From: CAVRXQ01 sp963838845
GTDB lineage: Bacteria; Actinomycetota; Acidimicrobiia; Acidimicrobiales; Bog-793
Length of the DNA: 64,000 nucleotides
Reading direction: 5' to 3'
NCBI GenBank assembly: GCA_963838845.1
Contig: CAWISR010000002.1
Location: forward strand, 310,001 to 374,000
The notes under the pieces were generated by a model. The model searched no databases. It was given only the letters and a program-made list of their open reading frames with translations, and had not been told where the DNA came from. This document shows positions 52,614 to 60,283 of the stretch, in pieces. Numbering within the stretch: position 1 is the stretch's first letter; each line of letters begins with the position of its first letter. Made by a program: the position numbers and the translations under genes.

Positions 52614-53477
52614 TTACGAAGGCGAGGTGTCGAGCCCGCTTCGCTTCTGACGGATCCGCACTCCCCGCGCGCTCGCGCGCCGATTGAGGGCGATGTAGAT
52701 GCCGACCGCACTCGCGACGTAGACGAGGTAACAGAGTGCCTGGAGGGCTGTCGGTCGGTCCGCGTACCCGAACAGCGAGTGGAAGACGTCTCCGAGTGCC
52801 GAGCCTTCGGACATGAAGCCCGTCGTGTTCCAGAGTTGACCGCTCAACGCGTGGACCCAACCGAGTCCTTGCAGGTTCTCGACGATGTCGGCGACGAGCC
52901 CGGCCGCAAAGACGATGAGCAGCGTCCCGACCGTCGTGAAGAAGGCGGAGAGGTTGAGTCGCTTTCCCGCTCGGAATATCGCGTACGCCACCCCGAGGGC
53001 CCCGATCAGTCCAAAAAGCCCACCGAGCAGCGTCTGCGCGGCACCGGCTGCGAAGACGATCGCGAGCGTGAACACCGCGGTCTCCAGCCCTTCGCGTCCG
53101 ACGGCCTGGAAGGCGAGGAGCCCAAGGCCCCACTTCTCCCTGTTGCCGATCGCTGACTCCGCTTTGGCGGCGAGCTCCTTCGAGATCGTCTTCGCATGGG
53201 CGCGCATCCAGAACGTCATATACGTGAGGACGACGACGGCGACACCGTACGTCGCCGTCTCGAAGATCGTTTGCACCCGCGATCCGGCGTAGGTGCGGAT
53301 CGTGAGGTAGGCGGCGACTCCGCCGGCGGCGGCGAGGAAGCCGGCGATGCCGGCGCCTAAAAAGATCGCCTTGAAATCACGACGATGACCGGCACGGTCG
53401 AGGTACGAAAGGAGGACGGCGACGATGATGCTTGCCTCGGTGCCTTCCCGGAGGAAGATGACGAAACCAGCGAGCAA
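52614..53477 (-). CDS. efeU: Iron permease, FTR1/EfeU family
   Basis: This is a seven-helix membrane protein of 287 residues importing iron. Both REGxE motifs are present: LREGTEA at the N-terminus and GREGLET in the fourth helix. The start is TTG at 53477, with an AGGA ribosome site. The EfeO and EfeB partners of the complete system are not in the window. The sequence just upstream carries an iron-box-like site, suggesting repression when iron is plentiful. Confidence 0.9.
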   Translation of the reverse strand: MLAGFVIFLREGTEASIIVAVLLSYLDRAGHRRDFKAIFLGAGIAGFLAAAGGVAAYLTIRTYAGSRVQTIFETATYGVAVVVLTYMTFWMRAHAKTISKELAAKAESAIGNREKWGLGLLAFQAVGREGLETAVFTLAIVFAAGAAQTLLGGLFGLIGALGVAYAIFRAGKRLNLSAFFTTVGTLLIVFAAGLVADIVENLQGLGWVHALSGQLWNTTGFMSEGSALGDVFHSLFGYADRPTALQALCYLVYVASAVGIYIALNRRASARGVRIRQKRSGLDTSPS

Positions 53478-53499
53478 TGGGTCCTCTCTCTCCTTCGAA

Positions 53500-53517
53500 T
53501 ATCAGGTTAGCTTGATA
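53500..53517. promoter_or_regulatory. Candidate DtxR/IdeR iron box upstream of efeU
   Basis: TATCAGGTTAGCTTGATA is a near-palindrome (TATCA/TGATA outer arms) whose AGGTTAGC core matches the left half of the DtxR/IdeR consensus; by eye about 13 of 19 positions agree. It sits 23 bases upstream of the efeU start, where iron-dependent repression would act. Confidence 0.5.
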
Positions 53518-53607
53518 AAAATTCTCTAGCGAGCCTGAGAAAGCCCGGCACCTGGGATCGTGACCGCCGCGTATCTTGTGTTGGTGGAACGGAACGAGGA
53601 GGTCGCG

Positions 53608-54090
53608 ATGACCATTGCCGTTGGCGACAAGATCCCCGACGTCGAGCTGCGACGGATGGGCAAGCGTGAGCCCGAGACGTTGCGCAGCCTCGACGTGCTC
53701 GGCCACGGCAAGGTCGTTGTCTTCGGATTGCCCGGCGCGTTCACCCCGACCTGCTCGGACTTCCACCTGCCCGGTTTCATCGTGGGGGCGGAGGATCTGA
53801 AGGCGAAGGGCGTCGACCTCATCGCCTGCGTTTCGGTGAACGACGCCTACGTCATGGGCGCCTGGGGCATCGCGCAAGGCGCCGGGGAGGCCGTGATGAT
53901 GCTCGCCGACGGCAACGGGGAGTTCACGCGGGCGCTCGGGCTCGAGTCGGACAAGACGGCGGCCGGGCTCGGGATGCGCTCGCAGCGCTACGCGATGGTG
54001 CTCGAGGACGGGGTCGTCTCGTACCTCGGCGTCGAGACCGAGCCAGGGGTGTCGGTGAGCGGCGCCGACGCCGTTCTCGCCACGCTCTGA
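53608..54090 (+). CDS. Peroxiredoxin (Prx5/AhpE-like redoxin)
   Basis: This is a 160-residue thiol peroxidase. The peroxidatic cysteine C49 is in PGAFTPTCS, the Prx5 signature, and the remaining fold (FIVGAEDLKAKGVDLIACVSVNDAYVMGAWG, DGNGEFTRALGLESDKTAAGLGMRSQRYAMVLEDG) is typical. Another cysteine occurs in IACVS. The ATG at 53608 has an excellent GAGGAGG site. It is divergent from the iron permease, a sensible pairing of iron uptake with peroxide defence. Confidence 0.93.
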   Translation: MTIAVGDKIPDVELRRMGKREPETLRSLDVLGHGKVVVFGLPGAFTPTCSDFHLPGFIVGAEDLKAKGVDLIACVSVNDAYVMGAWGIAQGAGEAVMMLADGNGEFTRALGLESDKTAAGLGMRSQRYAMVLEDGVVSYLGVETEPGVSVSGADAVLATL

Positions 54091-54107
54091 ATCTTCCCGG
54101 GCGGGGG

Positions 54108-54136
54108 TTGACAAAGTTGTGAGTACTCACTAACTT
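54108..54136 (+). promoter_or_regulatory. TetR-gene promoter with palindromic operator
   Basis: TTGACA (54108-54113) is a perfect -35 box, and TAACTT (54131-54136) is a plausible -10 at 17-base spacing. The 12-base perfect palindrome GTGAGTACTCAC (54119-54130) exactly fills the spacer, so a bound dimer would block RNA polymerase. A near-copy precedes the MFS gene. Confidence 0.7.
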
Positions 54137-54143
54137 GCGGTTT

Positions 54144-54743
54144 GTGAGCGCAACACGGGGAACGACGACGCGAAGCGGTCTGCGGATGACCGCCGACGAG
54201 CGCAAGCGCGCCGTCCTCGCCGTTGCCCTGAAGGCTTTTGCCCGTAACGGTTACGGAGGGACCTCGACCGATGCGATCGCCGAGGTCGCCGGGATCTCCC
54301 AGCCGTATCTCTTCCGGCTGTTCGGCACGAAAAAGCAGCTCTTCTTGGAGTCGGTCGCCCTCGGCTGTCAGGCGATCCTGCGGACGTTCGAACAGGCGAG
54401 CGAGGGGCTGGAAGGCGAGGCGGCGTTGGAGGCGATGGGAACCGCGTACGCGCCGCTGATCACCGATCGTGACCTGTTGCTCATCCAACTCCAGGGCTAT
54501 GCCGCCGCCGGCGATCCCGAGATCCGCGCCTTCACGTCGGAGCGCTTTCGCGAGATCGTCGAGTTCGTCGCCGAGCGCACGGGGCTCGGCCCCGAGCAGC
54601 TCCGTGAGTTCTTCGCGATGGGAATGCTCTGCAACGTCGTCACCGCCCTCGATCTCGGCTCGCTCGACGAGCTGTGGGGCGATTGGCGCTTCGAGCCAGA
54701 ACGCGCCGCCTTCGTCGCGTCGCTCGGCACCCAGCGGACGTGA
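54144..54743 (+). CDS. TetR-family transcriptional repressor
   Basis: This is a 199-residue regulator. The N-terminal HTH is canonical: VLAVALKAFARNGYGGTSTDAIAEVAGISQPYLFRLFGTKKQLF. The C-terminal ligand domain (AYAPLITDRDLLLIQLQGYAAAGDPEIRAF) is of the type found beside MFS exporters. The GTG at 54144 is used; an ATG at 54186 would shorten it by 14 residues. The palindrome in its own promoter and the near-copy before the MFS gene indicate control of both genes. Confidence 0.88.
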   Translation: MSATRGTTTRSGLRMTADERKRAVLAVALKAFARNGYGGTSTDAIAEVAGISQPYLFRLFGTKKQLFLESVALGCQAILRTFEQASEGLEGEAALEAMGTAYAPLITDRDLLLIQLQGYAAAGDPEIRAFTSERFREIVEFVAERTGLGPEQLREFFAMGMLCNVVTALDLGSLDELWGDWRFEPERAAFVASLGTQRT

Positions 54744-54788
54744 TCTCCGTGCACGACCTCTCGTCGTTTCGCACGCCCCTGAAAATTA

Positions 54789-54800
54789 GTGATTACTCAA
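54789..54800 (+). promoter_or_regulatory. Second TetR operator, upstream of the MFS gene
   Basis: GTGATTACTCAA matches the palindrome at 54119-54130 at 10 of 12 positions and lies 24 bases before the MFS start codon. The shared sequence is good evidence that the TetR protein represses the exporter gene. Confidence 0.6.
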
Positions 54801-54824
54801 TAGCTAATTAGGGAGGAGTTTCCG

Positions 54825-56269
54825 ATGCCCGCTTCGACCACCCAGCCCGTCATCGCCGCACAAAAGCGGCGTTCCGCGTCGATCCCGTGGGCGATCGCCA
54901 TCACCGGCGCCGCACTGTTCATGGGATCGCTCGACAACCTCGTCGTCACCTTCGCGCTGCCGGTGATTCGCAAGAGCCTCCATGCCGGGCTCGCCGGGCT
55001 CGAATGGACGGTGAACGCGTACACGCTCACGTTCGCCGTGCTCTTGCTGACTGGCGCAGCGCTCGGTGATCGTTTCGGCCGCCGACGGATGTTCGTCGTC
55101 GGAGTCGCGATCTTCACCGCCGCGTCCGCGGCGGCGGCCCTCGCGCCGAACATCAACGTGTTGGTCGCCGCTCGCGCGGTGCAGGGTGCGGGGGCGCGAT
55201 GTTGATCCCGCTCTCGCTGACGCTGCTCTCGGCGGCGGTCCCACCCGAGCGTCGCAACGTCGCGCTCGGCATCTGGGGCGCGATCGGCGGCCTGGCGGTC
55301 GCGGTCGGACCGCTGGTGGGAGGCGCGGTCGTCGAAGGTTTGTCGTGGCAGTGGATCTTCTGGTTGAACGTCCCGATCGGCCTTGCCTTGCTGCCACTGG
55401 CGCGCACACGGCTCGCGGAGTCGCACGGTGAGGCACGCCGTCTCGACGGCGCGGGCGTCGTGCTTGCGAGCATCGGCCTGTTCGGGATCGTCTTCGGGCT
55501 GGTGCGTGGCGGAGACGTCGGTTGGGCAAGTGCGCAGATCCTGGCTGGGTTCGCGGTCGGCGTCGTGGCACTCGTTGGGTTCCTCGTCCACGAGTCGCGC
55601 TCGGACCACGCGATGTTGCCGCTGTCGCTGTTCCGCAGCCGCGGGTTCTCGGTGGTGAACGGCGTCGCGCTGTTCATGAGCTTTGGGATGTTCGGCTCGA
55701 TCTTCTTCCTGTCGCAGTTCCTGCAGACGGTTCAAGGGCTCTCGCCGCTGCAAGCCGGTGTCCGGACCTTGCCGTGGACGGCGATGCCAGTCCTCGTCGC
55801 GCCGATCACCGGACCACTCGTCGAGCGCATCGGCGGCCGCGCGCTGATCACCCTCGGCCTGTTCTTGCAGGCGGTCGGGCTCGGCTGGATCGCGGTCGTC
55901 ATCGCCCCCGGCACGCCGTATGCCGACGTGGTGCCGGCGTTCGTGCTTTCGGGGCTCGGGATGTCGCTCTTTTTCGTTCCGGTCGCATCGGTGCTGCTGT
56001 CGTCGGTACCGAGGATCGCCGAAGGGGTGGCCTCGGGAACGAACAACGCCATCCGCGAGCTCGGTGGCGTGTTCGGCATCTCCGTGCTCGCCGCCGTTTT
56101 CTCCGGCTTCGGCAGCTATGCGAGCCGGCTCTCGTACATGGCCGGTTTGCTTCCGGCGATGCGGGTCGGCATCGGCGTCGTTGCGGTCGGCGCGATCGTG
56201 GCGGCGGCGTTGCCCGGACGGGCACGGCGCGAGCAACCCGCGAGCGAACTCGGGCTCGAGGCGGCGTGA
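54825..56269 (+). CDS. MFS drug exporter (DHA2/EmrB-QacA type), interrupted by a single-base frameshift
   Basis: This is a 14-helix proton-driven exporter. The first part (ALFMGSLDNLVVTFALPVI, the LGDRFGRRRMFVVG loop-2 motif) ends prematurely at about 55205 in AARAVQGAGARC. Coding resumes from ATG 55199 in another frame as MLIPLSLTLLSAAVPPERRN and runs to 56269. Adding one base in GGGGGCGCGATG restores the family sequence QGAGAAMLIPLSL and a 481-residue protein. The indel is in a GC-rich run and the rest is intact, so sequencing error is likely. The ATG at 54825 has GGGAGGAG. Confidence 0.85.
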
Positions 56270-56322
56270 ATCGGGAGGTCTCGCCCAGCGGAATTCGTCG
56301 CTTGCCCAGGTAGATTGGGAGT

Positions 56323-57240
56323 ATGGCATCGCACGAAGAGCTGGGAGACAACGGTTCGAAAGGTCGGCTGACCGGTACCGACCGGGTGAAGCGAGGCCTC
56401 GCCGAGATGCTGCGGGGCGGGGTGATCATGGACGTCGTCACCCCGGAGCACGCGAAAATCGCCGAAGACGCCGGCGCGGTGTCGGTCATGGCGCTCGAGC
56501 GGGTGCCGGCGGACATCCGTCGCGAGGGCGGCGTGGCGCGCATGAGCGACCCGGCGCTGATCGACGCGATCCAGCGGGCCGTCACGATCCCGGTAATGGC
56601 GAAGGTGCGGATCGGCCACTTCGCCGAGGCGCAGATTCTCCAAGCGCTGAAGGTCGACTACATCGACGAGAGCGAGGTGCTCACTCCTGCGGACGAAGCG
56701 CATCACATCGACAAGTGGGCGTTCCAGATCCCGTTCGTCTGTGGCGCCACGAATCTCGGTGAGGCACTCCGTCGCATCTCCGAGGGCGCGGCGCTGATCC
56801 GGTCGAAGGGGGAGGCGGGAACAGGCAACATCGTCGAAGCCGTCCGCCATCTTCGTTCGATCCTCGGCGATATCGCCAAGATCACGACCGCCTCCGCGCA
56901 GGAGCGGTACGCGTGGGCGAAGTCGCTGCAAGCCCCCATCACACTCGTCGAGGAGATCGCCGAGACGGGGCGTTTGCCGGTGCCACTCTTCTGCGCGGGT
57001 GGAATCGCGACGCCCGCCGACGCCGCGCTCGTCATGCAACTCGGTGCGGAGGCGGTGTTCGTCGGATCGGGGATCTTCAAGAGCGAGGACCCGCCCGCAC
57101 GCGCACGGGCGATCGTCGAAGCAACGTCGCACTTCAACGACCCGGGAATCCTGGCGAAGGTGTCACGCGGCCTCGGCGCGCCGATGGTCGGTGCGGAGAT
57201 CGCCACGCTCGAGACGAGGCTCTCAGAACGCGGCTGGTGA
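56323..57240 (+). CDS. pdxS: Pyridoxal 5'-phosphate synthase, lyase subunit
   Basis: With PdxT, this makes PLP directly from ribose 5-phosphate, glyceraldehyde 3-phosphate and ammonia. The 305-residue protein is highly conserved: GGVIMDVVTPEHAKIAEDAGAVSVMALERVPADIR, the Schiff-base lysine in VMAKVRIGHFAEA (K94), DESEVLTPAD, GEAGTGNIVEAVRH and GGIATPADAALVMQLGAEAVFVGSGIF. Start ATG 56323. The stop overlaps the pdxT start. Confidence 0.97.
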   Translation: MASHEELGDNGSKGRLTGTDRVKRGLAEMLRGGVIMDVVTPEHAKIAEDAGAVSVMALERVPADIRREGGVARMSDPALIDAIQRAVTIPVMAKVRIGHFAEAQILQALKVDYIDESEVLTPADEAHHIDKWAFQIPFVCGATNLGEALRRISEGAALIRSKGEAGTGNIVEAVRHLRSILGDIAKITTASAQERYAWAKSLQAPITLVEEIAETGRLPVPLFCAGGIATPADAALVMQLGAEAVFVGSGIFKSEDPPARARAIVEATSHFNDPGILAKVSRGLGAPMVGAEIATLETRLSERGW

Positions 57241-57920
57241 CCGAAACGGCGGCCGCCGGGGCCACAGCCCGGCGAGAACGCGCGACGGGCGGAATCCCGT
57301 TGGTGATCGGTGTCCTCGCGCTGCAAGGCGACGTCGAGGCGCACGCGAAGCTCCTCGAGTTGCTCGGCGTCGAAGTGAGAGAGGTGCGCACGCCCTCCGA
57401 TCTCGACGGGATCGACGGTCTCGTGCTGCCCGGTGGCGAGTCAACCGCGTTGCAGTTGCTTATCGAAGGCGCGCAGCTGCGTGAACCGATCGCCAAACGC
57501 CTGGCGGACGGCTTGCCGGTGCTCGGCACCTGTGCCGGGATGATCCTGCTCGCGCGCGAGGTCCTCGACGGCCGCCCGGACCAGTGGAGCTTTGGTGCGA
57601 TCGACATCGCGGTGCGTCGCAACGCCTTCGGCCGTCAGGCGGAGTCCTTCGAGTCCGAACTCGAGTTCAGATCGGCGGAGGGCGGCCTGATCCACGCCGT
57701 GTTCATCCGCGCGCCGTTCGTGGAATCCGTCGGTGACGGCGTCGAGGTGCTCGCCGAGATGACGATGTCCGACGGCAGGTCGCGTCCTGTCGGGTGTCGT
57801 TGGCAGAACGTGACGGTGGTCGCGTTCCATCCCGAGCTCGTGTCGGATCCCCGCGTGCACGCGTTGCTCGTCGAAGACGCGAGACGTCGCGTCGGTGCTG
57901 GGAAGGAGAGACGCCAATGA
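57237..57920 (+). CDS. pdxT: Pyridoxal 5'-phosphate synthase, glutaminase subunit
   Basis: This class I glutaminase supplies ammonia to PdxS. The IGVLALQGDVEAH start of the domain, LVLPGGESTA oxyanion strand, nucleophile C99 in GTCAGMI and the His in VAFHPELVSD are present. The GTG at 57237 overlaps the pdxS stop; starting at the GTG at 57303 would give the usual compact N-terminus, so the first 22 residues are uncertain. Confidence 0.93.
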   Translation: MTETAAAGATARRERATGGIPLVIGVLALQGDVEAHAKLLELLGVEVREVRTPSDLDGIDGLVLPGGESTALQLLIEGAQLREPIAKRLADGLPVLGTCAGMILLAREVLDGRPDQWSFGAIDIAVRRNAFGRQAESFESELEFRSAEGGLIHAVFIRAPFVESVGDGVEVLAEMTMSDGRSRPVGCRWQNVTVVAFHPELVSDPRVHALLVEDARRRVGAGKERRQ

Positions 57921-58384
57921 CCGTGAAGGAGCTCGGGCACCTCGTCTTGTACGTGAGGAACCTCGATCGATCCGCCGCGTTCTACCGGGATGTGCTCGGC
58001 TGGCATCAGGTCGTCGGAACCGGCTCGGACGTGGAGTCCCCGATGCGGTTCCCAGTTGCGATGTTCAGCAGCGGCCGCACCCACCACGAGTTGTTGCTCA
58101 TCGAGGTCGGTGAGGACGCGCCTGGCCCACCGAGAGGTCGTCACATCGGTCTGTACCACTTCGGCCTGAAGGTCGGTGACACCGACGAGGACCTGCGCGC
58201 GGCACTCGATCGGCTCCGGGCGGCGGGGGCGACCGTCGTCGGGGCGTCGGACCACACGATCACGCACAGCGTGTACATCGAAGACCCAGACGGCAACGAG
58301 ATCGAGCTCTATGTCGACGTCGAGGGCGCCGACTGGAGCGATCCGAGACAGCTGCTCGCGGAGATCAGACCGCTGCGGCTCTAA
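57917..58384 (+). CDS. VOC family protein (glyoxalase/extradiol dioxygenase fold)
   Basis: This is a 155-residue protein with two VOC half-modules: LGHLVLYVRNLDRSAAFYRDVLGW and HFGLKVGDTDEDLRAALDRL to VYIEDPDGNEIELYVD. Candidate metal ligands are the first His (GHLVL), the His in the LYHFGLKV strand and the Glu of EIELY, as in extradiol dioxygenases. The ATG at 57917 overlaps the pdxT stop. The substrate is unknown. Confidence 0.88.
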   Translation: MTVKELGHLVLYVRNLDRSAAFYRDVLGWHQVVGTGSDVESPMRFPVAMFSSGRTHHELLLIEVGEDAPGPPRGRHIGLYHFGLKVGDTDEDLRAALDRLRAAGATVVGASDHTITHSVYIEDPDGNEIELYVDVEGADWSDPRQLLAEIRPLRL

Positions 58385-58387
58385 CCG

Positions 58388-59290
58388 TCAGGCGGCGTGT
58401 GCGGCTTCCGCCCGCACGATGCGCACGCGCCCGCTCACCGAGCGGATCCTCAGCACGAGCTCGGGTCCTGATCCTCCGGAAGGGTCGGGCTCATCGTCGA
58501 GGGCGATCTCGGACTCGAGCGCTCCCGAGATCGCTTCGGCGTCGACGTGGAGCGCGGTGCCCGGGGCGATGCCGGCCAGGACCGAACCGCTCGCGGTCCT
58601 CAGCGTCGCGTCACCCGAGATCAAACAACCGACGTGCAGGCGCCCGGACGCCGTGTCGACCTTGAGGTCGCCGGCAACGGTGCCGATTTCGACCGAACCC
58701 GATGCGGACCGCACCTCGAGCCGGGCGCGGACGTCGTCGACGTCGACGCGTCCGCTCGCGGTCTTGATCTCGGATTCGGCCGACACCGAACCGACGCGCA
58801 CCGAGCCTGACGCCGAGTCGATCGAGGACTCTCGGTGAAGCGATCGGCATTCTGTGCTGCCGCTGGCGGTGTGGATGTGGACCTCGCCGGCGGCGTCGTC
58901 GAGTCGGATCGACCCCGACGCCGTCTTGATGGAAGCGTCGAAGAACTGTCCGTGCGCGACGACGCTCGCGGACGCGGTCTTGATGTCGAGATCGGTTCCG
59001 TGCGGAGCGCGCACCGCGACGTCGACGCCGCCGGTCGAGATCAACCAACGCAACAGCGATCCGAGCCCGCCACGATGGCCGCTGATCTCGACGTGGACAT
59101 CGTGGCCGCCGTCGCGGGCGATCGATTCGACGCGCGCCTCGTCGAGGACCGATTCGTCCACGCCAGCTCGGCGCATCGTGAGCTCGACCACCGTCTCGGG
59201 CTCATCGTGGGTGCTCACCTCGACCGCTCCCGACGGGTCCTCGACGTGCAGGCGTACCTTGCCCGTCGTCGTGAATCGTTCCTGGCGCAT
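58388..59290 (-). CDS. DUF4097-type repetitive beta protein
   Basis: This is a 300-residue protein built of about ten repeats of 20 residues centred on TASGS/SASGS, giving a predicted right-handed beta-helix. No signal peptide or membrane anchor is seen, so it is probably cytoplasmic. It belongs to the DUF4097 group, often called putative adhesins without evidence. The ATG at 59290 has an AAAGGAGC site. It follows the ribbon-helix-helix gene by 37 bases and is likely in the same operon. Confidence 0.8.
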   Translation of the reverse strand: MRQERFTTTGKVRLHVEDPSGAVEVSTHDEPETVVELTMRRAGVDESVLDEARVESIARDGGHDVHVEISGHRGGLGSLLRWLISTGGVDVAVRAPHGTDLDIKTASASVVAHGQFFDASIKTASGSIRLDDAAGEVHIHTASGSTECRSLHRESSIDSASGSVRVGSVSAESEIKTASGRVDVDDVRARLEVRSASGSVEIGTVAGDLKVDTASGRLHVGCLISGDATLRTASGSVLAGIAPGTALHVDAEAISGALESEIALDDEPDPSGGSGPELVLRIRSVSGRVRIVRAEAAHAA

Positions 59291-59327
59291 GACCTTGCTC
59301 CTTTCATCTTCTGATGTCTTCGCGCCC

Positions 59328-59774
59328 TCAGCCGCGTCCGTAGCCGGTGAGGCGACGACCGACGACCGGCGTTGATGGCCGCGAACGCTGGCTGAGGGCG
59401 CGCACGATGTAGCTGTTGACCGAGATGCCTTCGCGCTGGGCGGCCTGTTCGACGCGCGCCTTCAGCTGCTCGGGAAGGCGCAACGTGATGCGCGCCGCGG
59501 TGTCGTCCCCTTGTTCCTCCACCGACCCATCCGGGTCGTCGACGTAGATGAGCTCAGCGTCTTGTCCGGCGAGGCGGACCTCGACGCGCCCGTGGGGGAG
59601 TCGCTCGTCGAGTTCCGCGGCGATCTGTCCGAGGAGCTCGAGCAGGGTCGCGGTCACGGGTCGCACCATGGCGTCGGCGAGGCGCTCGGCGACGAGTGCG
59701 GTTGCGTCGTCTCCGAGAGATGCGACGCTGATCAGGTCATCGCGCACCGCAGCGACGATGTTCGAGATCCTCAT
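59328..59774 (-). CDS. Ribbon-helix-helix domain protein
   Basis: This is a 148-residue protein. The C-terminal part ARITLRLPEQLKARVEQAAQREGISVNSYIVRAL is a CopG/Arc-type ribbon-helix-helix DNA-binding domain. The N-terminal 90 residues (RISNIVAAVRDDLISVASLGDDATALVAERLADAMVRP) have no family I recognise and may dimerise or sense a signal. The ATG at 59774 fits. It probably regulates its own operon, whose upstream region holds TGACGTCA-type repeats. Confidence 0.8.
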   Translation of the reverse strand: MRISNIVAAVRDDLISVASLGDDATALVAERLADAMVRPVTATLLELLGQIAAELDERLPHGRVEVRLAGQDAELIYVDDPDGSVEEQGDDTAARITLRLPEQLKARVEQAAQREGISVNSYIVRALSQRSRPSTPVVGRRLTGYGRG

Positions 59775-59802
59775 CGCCACACGCTCTGATCGGGGTGCCT
59801 GG

Positions 59803-59997
59803 TCACCACGACTCCTGCGCGCCGACGAGCGAGGGGTCGAAGCGGGCAAACGCGAGCTTCGTGCCGAGGCCGATCAGCACCTCCCCGAATCGGTTCACCC
59901 ACGACCGACGCGCAGGAGATCGCGGCGGCAGGCGGCGCGCCGTCGCCGGTGGCGTCGTCTTCTGGCGGGCGAGAGACTCGATGAGCAGGGGATTCAT
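59803..59997 (-). CDS. Small basic hypothetical protein
   Basis: This is a 64-residue frame: MNPLLIESLARQ, a Pro/Arg linker and WVNRFGEVLIGLGTKLAFARF, an arrangement seen in small uncharacterised actinobacterial proteins. The start is ATG at 59997. It is the first gene of the probable operon with the ribbon-helix-helix and DUF4097 genes. No function can be assigned. Confidence 0.5.
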   Translation of the reverse strand: MNPLLIESLARQKTTPPATARRLPPRSPARRSWVNRFGEVLIGLGTKLAFARFDPSLVGAQESW

Positions 59998-60014
59998 GGT
60001 GTTCAGACCTCGTA

Positions 60015-60071
60015 TGACGTCGATTCGCTGTCGGAGTGACGTCATTATGACATCACGCCGACGTCGCGTCA
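60015..60071. promoter_or_regulatory. Cluster of TGACGTCA-like repeats (candidate RHH operator)
   Basis: TGACGTC occurs at 60015-60021. TGACGTCAT (60037-60045) and ATGACATCA (60047-60055) form a palindrome around one central base with a single mismatch. GACGTCGCGTCA continues to 60071. Repeated short palindromes are the usual binding pattern of ribbon-helix-helix repressors, and one is encoded in the operon that starts 18 bases away. Confidence 0.5.
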
Positions 60072-60283
60072 ACCATGGATTTCACGACCAGCTCAAAGTG
60101 CCCCGCGACATTCACGTCGACATGGGGCTTGCAACCTCCGCGCCGCTGTGGTCGAACGATGAAACGTGAGGATCCGGGTTACCGGAGTCTGGAGCCCGCC
60201 AATCGGCGGTTTTGACGGTTCAGAAGAGCGCGAAACGTCGGAGTGTGTCGTCGCCGAGCGGCGCGTTCGGTTCTTTCGGTGAA

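Noticed and set aside
52285..53133. 282-codon minus-strand frame over the riboswitch and efeU
   Set aside because: It runs through the cobalamin riboswitch and is out of frame with the well-supported EfeU protein.
59328..59997. Toxin-antitoxin module
   Set aside because: The RHH protein could be an antitoxin, but neither the 64-residue protein nor the DUF4097 protein resembles a toxin family.
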